The notes beneath the pieces are model-generated. The model was not told where the DNA came from. It was given only the letters and a program-made list of their open reading frames with translations, and did no database searches. The position numbers were made by a program, and so were the translations under genes. A stretch of 15,578 bases of DNA from the NCBI GenBank assembly GCA_910592005.1, contig CAJVPP010002262.1:1-15578 (forward strand), given 5' to 3'. Below, in pieces: positions 9,365-15,578 of this stretch. The stretch's first letter is position 1; every line of letters starts with the position of its first letter. The stretch is from Funneliformis mosseae. Taxonomy: Eukaryota > Glomeromycota > Glomeromycetes > Glomerales > Glomeraceae.

Positions 9365-9722
9365 GAAATATTACACAACCAAAATCTGCACCATTACCAT
9401 TCAAGAATCCTAATATTTATATAATAGATATTAGAAATTATACATGGGTTAATTCATTTGAAATAACAAATGTTACAACAAACCTGAAACATCAGCACCA
9501 GTCGCTTCCATTAATTCTAATAGTGAATTAGGTACGATTAAAATTATAATCGCAACAATAGGAGGAACTTTGATTTTCATTATTATTATTGCATGTGGAT
9601 TTTTAATTTATAGATGGAATGAAAAAAGGAAAGCATTCCCCCCTAGTCACATAAATGAGGAACATACTTTACCTGGAAATATCGTAGAACATGATAGAAG
9701 TAGTTATATTCCTACTTATTAA

Positions 9723-11439
9723 TTCATCTTCCTAATTAATCCATTACTCTAATTTTGCTATTTAGTTTTTGTTTAATAATTACTTAATTTATATTCAATA
9801 ATAATTTTCTTTGTTATTTTTTCCATAACTAATTTCTCGAATAATATTCACCTAACAGTTCTTGTTATGTTAAAAGCGGCGAATACATGTTGCTTTAATT
9901 TCAAGAAAAAGTTTCTTAATATCATTAAATTTTTATACAAATTTTTAACTTAGAATTTAATTTAACTTTAAGTAACTGTTAATTCACATGTTACGGAGTA
10001 AAGCCCTTATGTTTCAACGTTATGTCGCATCATTTATGATAAAAAAATCCGTTTAAACCGAAAGTACCGTTTAAATCCATTTACGGTTTTTACAATTAAA
10101 TAAATCCGGTTCCAATTGTTGCGGTGCTGTCCTTCAACTGTGGTCAAAGTCCAGCATTCCTACTTGTCGACATCATACCTAGCGAAATGTAATCCTTTGA
10201 AGATTATATTACGGTTGGTTAAACCCACTATTTAAATTATTATGACTAAATTTAACAGCTTGTAGAATAAGTGAGTATATAATTAAAACAATGATCTATT
10301 CTTATAGGATTCATGTCAATGTGATAGAATCAGCGCGTACAATAATAAGAAAACGTTATCTTAACTTGATACCGAATATTCATATTATGAGTTAAATTGT
10401 TATTCAGAACAACTTTGCATGATATTCTCGTAAATGACTTACCAAATAATAAAGCTTTAAATTTTTCTATTTTATTATTTAAAATAAAAGAGCGAAGAAA
10501 TGAACATTATAAAATCATATTAGTCTAATATAAATCACATCACTGAGTATATAATCTTCTTTGCATTTTCTATAATCTAATTAATGTATAGATTCATTTA
10601 TATTATGAAAAAGAAATAAATTGCTATTCAAGCAATGTTGACATATACTACTGGATATTGTTTTCGTGAAATGACATTGTCATCGTGAATATGTACTGTA
10701 CATTAAAAATATCCAACGGATTCCTAAAATTTTCCACAAATTATTTAAGTGGCTAAACGAAATTGTTAAACGGTTTGGTTTCAGGAATAACCAATAATTC
10801 TAAAAAAAATTTATTTATATACAGTACACCTATCCTATACAATACCTACTCTTACGGCTCGGTCCATTTATTGAACTTAATTAATACCGGGCTTTAAGAT
10901 CGAAGTTTATCATATTATATCTAAAATATTTTGATATTAAATTTAATAAGTTAAGAAAGTCAAATAAATAAATTACTTTCTATGGTAATAGAAATATATT
11001 TACTGCGGTATTGCGGTAAATAAATATACTACAATATTTATTTTATAATCATTTCACAGCTATACCGAATCTTGCTGTATTGTAGATATAAAGAAGTTTC
11101 TTGATCATACTAACTTTTATTCTTTTATATCATACAGTATTAATTTGAAATAAAAGAATTTAACTCGGACAACTAAAATTAATAAATTATATAAGTTCAT
11201 AACTTTTTCTTGTACATGTAAATTAGATTTAATAATTCTGACGAAATAATAACGTTTCATGATGCATGATATCTTTCTATGACATCTAAATAAAAAAACT
11301 GTTTTTTAATAATTATATTAGTAAATAAATTATTCAAATTAGAACTCATTAATCTGTTAAAAACGAATCACTTCCAGAACTAATCTGAAAGCCAAAAGTT
11401 GATAGTTATAGAAGAAGCCGCAGCTTCATAAGGTGCAGT
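9723..11439. other. Long intergenic region, probable transposon debris
   Basis: No open frame or RNA gene is supported. After the kelch stop the sequence is T-rich (possible 3' UTR). From about 9985 it has more G+C and contains repeated CCGTTTAAA-like motifs (listed separately), a block with ordinary base composition near 10100-10210, and another near 10835-10910 (CTACTCTTACGGCTCGGTCC). Such islands suggest old DNA-transposon or MITE remains rather than genes. Confidence 0.45.
10048..10774. repeat. CCGTTTAA motif cluster with inverted partner
   Basis: CCGTTTAA occurs twice on the left (TCCGTTTAA 10048-10056, ACCGTTTAA 10066-10074), beside TTTACGGTTTTT (10080 on). Its reverse complement TTAAACGGT lies at 10766-10774. 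Repeated short motifs near both ends in opposite orientation are typical of subterminal binding sites in hAT-like elements. The exact ends are not visible. Confidence 0.3.
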
Positions 11440-12215
11440 CGACTCCCTAAGTCATATTTTTGACTCGAAGAGTGCCTGAGTCAGAAATTGAGTCAGAAAT
11501 TGAGTATAGGATTCGAGCATCTGACTCAAGTTAAAATTCGAATATTGTGTATTCGAGTATTAACTCGAGTTCAATTTTTTTCATGGGACAGCTATCACCT
11601 AATTTGGAATTTAGCAAAAAATAACTAAAATACCATTATTAAACTTTAAGATTTAAATTGTAAATAAGGTGATCATATAATAATTTTAGTATGATTTTCA
11701 GTGAATTAAAATAAGAAAAAAAATGTCTTAACAATGAATTATGATTTATATTAATGCAATATATAATGATCACAATACCATAACGATTTTATTAAATAAA
11801 CTAACATTTGAATTGTTTGACTTTCAGGAATTTCAGTAAATTTTATTAATTTTCGCAAAAAAAACAGCAATTCAATTATATAACTTCTGGTGGAAAAATA
11901 CTATCAAAAAGACACGTTTCTTTTTTAAAAATAAATTTTCATCTGCTAAATCAGGCTGGAATTTAAGAAATAAATTGTATGATACCTTACTTAATAAAGT
12001 GTTGTATGCAATCTAAGTTTATGTTGTTAGCTCGAGTCAAGAATTGAGTAGTTAAATCGAATAAGCATTGAGCTTAGATTCGAATTAATATCTCGAGTTT
12101 ACTCGAATACTTACTCGAATCTTGACTCGAGTCAATAAAATTTTGAATCAAATCAAAATTTAACTCAAATTGACTCGAGTCATATGAATAGGAGTTCAGA
12201 CTCTACGACTCCCTA
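11440..12215. mobile_element. Putative non-autonomous DNA transposon with TGACTCGAGT arrays
   Basis: Two clusters of TGACTCGAGTCA-type motifs face each other across about 450 A+T-rich bases. The left cluster (11440-11575) has GACTCGAAG, a perfect tandem duplication of TGAGTCAGAAAT (11477-11500), CTGACTCAAG and TTAACTCGAGTT. The right cluster (12029-12215) has CTCGAGTCAAG, repeated ACTCGAAT, the 14-bp palindrome TTGACTCGAGTCAA (12122-12135) and the 12-bp palindrome TGACTCGAGTCA (12171-12182). CGACTCCCTA occurs as a direct repeat at the two limits (11440-11449 and 12206-12215). No transposase frame lies inside. Dense subterminal motifs with a gene-free centre fit a MITE mobilised in trans. The superfamily and exact termini are not established. 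Confidence 0.5.
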
Positions 12216-12740
12216 TGGAAAAAGATTTTTTTTGTAACTGACGTTTTTCTATACGTACTTTTTCAATTTATTTGTATAAATAATAATTATTAGGAAACAT
12301 AACATAATCGATTGTCTTAACATAATTATAAACTTTATTTAAGTAATAATCTTATATTAAATTAAATACAGTTTAAAATAACTTTTGATCCCTTTTTATT
12401 CTTTATTTATACAAAAATCTCAAAGTTGATAGCAAGTTTTGAAATTAATATGATCGAACAAAAGATCATGAAAATTAACTTTTAGGACTTTTTAGAATTA
12501 TATACATAACTATTGCCAAATAGTTTCTAAAAGATATTCTTAAATCTGAAGTTTTAATCTGATTTTACCTGATTTGAAGCATAATATTCAAACTAAGGTA
12601 GTCTGCTGTCAAAAAGAAATACAGTTATTATTAAGTATAAATTTGTCAAAATGTTAAAACTTTTAAAGAAAGTTACTCCCGAATTTAAAACCCTTAATAT
12701 TGGGAATATTAGATGTTAGTCTTCCCATTCCAAACTTAGA
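12216..12740. other. A+T-rich spacer, no gene seen
   Basis: No coding frame, RNA or clear repeat is visible between the two putative mobile elements. Confidence 0.5.
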
Positions 12741-12900
12741 GGATGGCTAAAATCGTGTTCTATCACGTGACTCACAAAAAATATTTGTCACTACATATCA
12801 CACCTCTGTTCTGGGGACAGAATGTGTTTCCTTATTTGTCACATATTATTTGTCACTGGTACTATCACATTATGCATAATTCTGGCCAATAAACGGCTTT
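12741..12900. repeat. Motif-rich segment: three ATTTGTCAC copies and a palindrome
   Basis: ATTTGTCAC is repeated at 12783-12791, 12834-12842 and 12848-12856. TATCACGTGA lies at 12761-12770 and the perfect 12-bp palindrome ATTATGCATAAT at 12869-12880, followed by TCTGGCCAATAAACGGC. The higher G+C and repeated GTCAC/ATCAC words contrast with the flanks. A short DNA-transposon relic is the most likely reading, while a protein-binding regulatory cluster is an alternative. Confidence 0.35.
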
Positions 12901-13470
12901 AACCATCTCCAAACTTGGCAAAAATTGACTTATTCTTTTAAATCACATTTCTGATATGCATTTTGCGAAATTGAGCGTAATAATTTTTTGGTTTAAGACG
13001 CTATTATTACTAGACATTTTTGGGTGACATGTTATTTGCAAAATATGTTTTTTGTAAAAAATTTTACGCAGTAATATGTTGTCATAAAATTTATCATTAA
13101 CATAAAAGTTCATACAAAAGGTATTCGTTTCCTTTAATCGAACAATCGTTCACAAAAGTTTCCTTTAAATTTTACTAATTAAATTATATTAATAAAAACA
13201 TTTTGAGAGAAATATTGCAATTGTATGTGATTTCTTCTTTCTTTGATATATATCTCGTGATTCAAGTAAAACTATATAAATCACTTTTTGAATATTAAAA
13301 CTAGATTCATAGTAATGGCGGTCTTATTAACACTTTTTTTTATTATTATGAAAAAATGAAAATAAAAAATTTATGAATCAATAAAGGCCTATTTTATTTG
13401 TTTTATTTTATTAATTAATTATTTAATGATCTTTATTTCTTATCTTTTTAGGTTAGTTTCATTCCTTTTT
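12901..13470. other. A+T-rich spacer, no gene seen
   Basis: Nothing supported as gene or RNA. T-rich runs towards the right end lead to the exon-like unit starting at 13476. Confidence 0.5.
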
Positions 13471-13475
13471 CACAG

Positions 13476-13535
13476 CTGTGAACAGAAGCAAGATTTTTTT
13501 TGAACAGAACAGTCTAGCTCGTTATCGCGGCAAAG
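13476..13535 (+). other. Exon-like unit, copy 1
   Basis: A T-rich tract ending in TTTTTCACAG precedes 60 bases that end at a canonical donor (AAAG then GTAAGCTG at 13536). One frame reads NRTV-TAG-LVIAAK near the end. It matches copy 2 downstream, where the same frame is open (NETVQFVTAVK). The TAG replaces the CAG of copy 2. It could be a decayed coding exon of an unrecognised gene or part of a spliced non-coding RNA. Confidence 0.4.
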
Positions 13536-13630
13536 GTAAGCTGACTTGATTTTTTTAGTTTTTTTTTTATATTTTTTTTTAATAATTTTATTTTTATTAT
13601 TTATTTAGATTTGATCGGTTCTTTTCTTAG

Positions 13631-13688
13631 GCTAAGAACCAGACGAAACTTTCGAAACGAAACCGTCCAGTTCGTCACCGCGGTGAAG
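13631..13688 (+). other. Exon-like unit, copy 2 (direct repeat of copy 1)
   Basis: Preceded by TTTTCTTAG at 13622-13630, this 58-base unit aligns with copy 1. Over the right-hand 56 columns (13502-13557 against 13654-13710, extending beyond the splice site) I count about 42 matches, with most differences being transitions. The frame LRTRRNFRNETVQFVTAVK is open here. The donor of copy 1 (GGTAAGCT) is GATAAGCT here, so this copy's splice site is lost. Both acceptor and donor neighbourhoods are duplicated, implying duplication of a whole exon with flanking intron. Confidence 0.45.
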
Positions 13689-13710
13689 ATAAGCTTATTA
13701 GATTATTTTA

Positions 13711-14475
13711 GAGCTTTCCAACAGATATCCTATGGATAATTTAGGGTAACCTTTGGGAAATTTTTAAAGTTTCGGATATCCTGTTCCAGATTATTCCTTA
13801 AATTCTAAATATATGTCATGTGATGAAACCTTTAACTAATTAAGACAATCCCTAAATAAATGACACCTCTATACCGCTACTATTCCATCTTGTAAATAAA
13901 TAAATAAATCACTGAAACTTGATTGTCAATTCCTAGATAAGTTTTGAACTACTCCGAAACTTATTTATTTTGTAGGAAACAGCTGAATTCAGAGTTCTGG
14001 GTAAGTTTCTTTAAAATTTGTTTTATATAGGTTTCTTTGATAATTTTAAAGTTGGTAAGTTTTATTACTTTTTTCTTTTTGCTTCATATCCTTACAAATC
14101 TCTTACTTTTTTTCCTCCTTTTGAACCTGAGTGACGAACATCCTCAAATTCAAAGGAAAGCATCGAAATTATTTTTTTTTATTATTTTAATGAATATGAA
14201 CTAATTTTCGTTTTCTTTTATATGTCCAAAATACCAGTTCATGTTTTGGACCCCTTTTGAAGGTAAAACTTCAGAATAACTTTTTTTTTTTGTTTTTATT
14301 ATTTAATAAATGTTGAAGCCGTGATCCGTGACTGCGCTAAAAATAATCATGTGATCTAAATGATCGACATAGTTGCTTTGAAAAATTAAACTGCGCACAT
14401 TTCAAAGATTACAACTTCTAATTGATTAATATTATACAATAATTATTTAGTAGTTATGGTCACTAAAAATATGAA
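13711..14475. other. Intergenic stretch with splice-like signals
   Basis: No gene is supported. Strong splice-like words occur in the + orientation: TTTTGTAG (13968-13975), GGGTAAGTTT (donor at 14001), TTTATATAG (to 14030), TTGGTAAGTTT (donor at 14055), ATACCAG (to 14237) and GAAGGTAAAAC (donor near 14262). They could be small exons continuing the units at 13476 and 13631, but the gap 14001-14030 is too short to be an intron, so not all are real. A hairpin GTCCAAAA/TTTTGGAC lies at 14224-14251. Confidence 0.35.
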
Positions 14476-14702
14476 TTAATATAAAATTTTTATTGTAATT
14501 AAATTTTTCTGCAATGCCTGTTATAATGCAAATGCTTCATCATTGTCATCCCAGGGAATGTCATTTCTGACTCATCGATTTGTACTTCTTGTTTATCGAA
14601 ACGTTGTAAATGTTTCAATAAGGATAAGACATGTTCTTCGATACCATTTTGTAAGAAAAATAGGCAAAGTAAGCATTCTGATCCATTATTGCTGTAGCAA
14701 AT
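14476..14702 (-). pseudogene. Possible minus-strand coding relic, Cys then helical
   Basis: Immediately after a TAG at 14703-14705, the minus strand is open for 67 codons. It reads ICYSNNGSECLLCLFFLQNG, then IEEHVLSLLKHLQRFDKQEV and QIDESEMT. Near 14560 a one-base shift gives a continuation PWDDNDEAFAL-TAA-QALQKNL that is more protein-like than the unshifted reading. Acidic and helical residues in natural order, and Gln at the stop, suggest a decayed exon. The family is not recognised. The plus strand across the same bases shows a curious Cys-rich frame (14527-14697, C-x2-C-x4-C-x-C-x6-C-x5-C), which I regard as its shadow, though the reverse cannot be excluded. Confidence 0.35.
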
Positions 14703-14705
14703 CTA

Positions 14706-15068
14706 TCGGATCGGACCTTTTTTCACCGGAAAAAAATATTTTAAACGAATAATTTGATTTAATTTTTTCGAATTCGATTTATATAAATAACTCTCAGTGT
14801 AGTGAACAACATGAACCAAGAAATAAAAAATATTCGAGAATGGTTGAGTAAATTGTTCAGCAATTTTGAAATTTAGACAATTAGTCGCATTGAAATTTTG
14901 TATAATTATATAATCGAAAGAAGTACAATGCGTCATATGTATGGAAAAGCTTTTTCTAAACGAGATACAAATCCTAATACTAATTTTTTTTTTCTAATGG
15001 ATATGCAGAATCAACACTAATAAAACAATTCCAATAATTATTTTGCCATAGATCTTGTATAATTTGTA
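14706..15068. other. Spacer without a supported gene
   Basis: The minus-strand frame covering 14703-14936 has no recognisable motif, and short plus-strand frames here are equally unconvincing. It could include the upstream, unrecognisably decayed part of the kinase relic that follows. Confidence 0.4.
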
Positions 15069-15578
15069 GAAATTAATATGCAGAAATATTTAGACTTTGT
15101 GGAATTCATGAAAACAATATTATACATCGAGATCTTCTTAGTGGAAATATACTAATACTAATAGAATTAAATGAAACAAGTTCACTTATGTGGAGTGAAA
15201 TATTAAGTGGTTTATCATTCCTTATATTGCACTGGGTGTAAAGTTTTCAAAAGAATCTGACATTTATAGTTTGGGAGAATCAACATCAGTTATATACCTT
15301 TTGCCGATGTTGAGCATGATCATAATCTAATTTATAAAATTATTGATGGAATCGATCTGAATTTACTCGAATGTTATACTAATTTAATGAAAAGGCCCTT
15401 TATTACAGAAATTTGTGAAATAAGAAGCAGATGCTGAACAATTTGTACAGTCTGAAACAAAAGATAGGAATTGTTTCAATCAACTAAATTTTGTTCTAGA
15501 TTTATTAAAAAGCCTCATCCAAAAGCAATTCATACGAGTAGGAAATTTTTATAGGAAAGACCTTCGAGATACTTGAGA
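15069..15578 (+). pseudogene. Protein kinase relic with HRD loop, activation segment lost
   Basis: The fragment starts in the C-lobe: EIFRLCGIHENNIIHRDLLS then GNILI. This carries the catalytic loop H-R-D-x4-N, with the Asp codon at 15131-15133. The following NETSSLMWSEI resembles the segment after DFG in this family, but DFG and APE themselves are gone. Next come VKFSKESDIYSLG (the conserved Asp of subdomain IX) and, after a frameshift, PFADVEHDHNLIYKIIDGI, ECYTNLMKRPFITEICE (the CW.....RP element is shortened) and, across further shifts, AEQFVQ and KKPHPKAIHTSR, the C-terminal signature common in kinases of arbuscular mycorrhizal fungi. Stops include TGA in SRC-TGA-TIC and TAG before ELFQST, and the frame closes at TAG 15552-15554. 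The N-lobe is not recognisable upstream. It is dead, and different in sequence from the kinase relic at 4996, so the two are not recent copies. Confidence 0.85.

Larger units (their letters stand above)
8169..9722 (+). pseudogene. Kelch-repeat membrane protein gene, three lesions
   Basis: Four exons are clear: 8169-8877, 8946-9000, 9068-9283 and 9365-9722. Introns begin GTATGT, GTATAA and GTAAGT, all end in TAG, and reading phase is kept across each junction. The ATG at 8169 is followed by a signal-peptide-like hydrophobic stretch (LLETFIFLLGYLLF, residues 9-22). About six kelch blades follow, each with the Gly-Gly (or variant) strand: HSSVLVGNKLYFFGG, TVSLNDKEQIIYLFGG, VIDNSGKMYIFSG, TATLLTNGVIVYIGG, HTAVL...SSSKIIIYGGS and HTANLFDNYMIIAFGN. 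A Ser/Thr/Pro-rich spacer leads to a membrane helix (TIGGTLIFIIIIACGFLIY) and a basic then polar tail ending SSYIPTY. The likely product is a surface protein with an outward kelch propeller; its ligand is unknown. Lesions are TAA at 8715-8717 (NTV-stop-LSWAIDT), a frameshift near 8810 (YIGG then DVIADIKK) and one near 9482 (before PETSAPVA). Coding quality between lesions is excellent, so the damage is recent or partly sequencing error. All Trp codons are TGG and Gln codons CAA, as in the standard code. Confidence 0.88.

Noticed and set aside
14543..14752. Plus-strand frame starting at TTG
   Set aside because: Non-ATG start, no recognisable domain; it overlaps the more protein-like minus-strand reading and looks like its shadow.
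1..15578. CRISPR array, rRNA or prokaryotic operon
   Set aside because: No regularly spaced identical repeats, no rRNA-like conserved stretches, and the best gene has spliceosomal introns, so the DNA is eukaryotic.

Overview
The window looks like nuclear DNA of a filamentous fungus, most probably an arbuscular mycorrhizal fungus (Glomeromycotina, Rhizophagus-like). This rests on the combination of extreme A+T content, short GT-AG introns (67-81 bp), a kelch protein with signal peptide and C-terminal membrane helix, decayed members of the expanded tyrosine-kinase-like/Sel1 families (including a C-terminal PHPKAIHTSR-type tail), and a pogo/Tigger transposase relic. The species is inferred, not shown.

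Layout. Positions 1-5960 are an extremely A+T-rich, CpG-starved block with about ten CpG by eye. It holds only broken genes, mostly on the + strand: an uncertain 82-codon frame (2102-2347), a protein-kinase C-terminal piece (2447-2532), a 75-codon open frame of unknown identity (2689-2916), a decayed Sel1-repeat region (3228-3950), a possible Gln-rich relic on the minus strand (4771-4984) and a kinase relic (4996-5660). Many of the conserved Gln and Trp codons in the Sel1 and kinase pieces have become stop codons. At about 5960 the composition changes abruptly. A hairpin of 14-bp arms (5974-6013) is followed by a 3'-truncated pogo/Tigger transposase pseudogene (6047-6753).

The best gene is the four-exon kelch gene at 8169-9722 (+). 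It encodes a signal peptide, about six kelch blades and a C-terminal transmembrane helix, but carries one in-frame TAA and two frameshifts. From 9723 to about 13440 there is no recognisable gene. Several stretches there look like short non-autonomous transposons, especially 11440-12215 with clustered TGACTCGAGT motifs at both ends. A 60-bp exon-like unit is duplicated with its splice acceptor at 13476-13710. The right end has a possible minus-strand coding relic (14476-14702) and a third kinase pseudogene (15069-15578, +), which still has its HRD catalytic loop but has lost most of the activation segment.

No intact, clearly functional gene can be shown. The window reads as accessory, repeat-rich sequence where members of expanded signalling families are decaying among DNA transposons. 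Nothing suggests an operon or a cooperating gene set.
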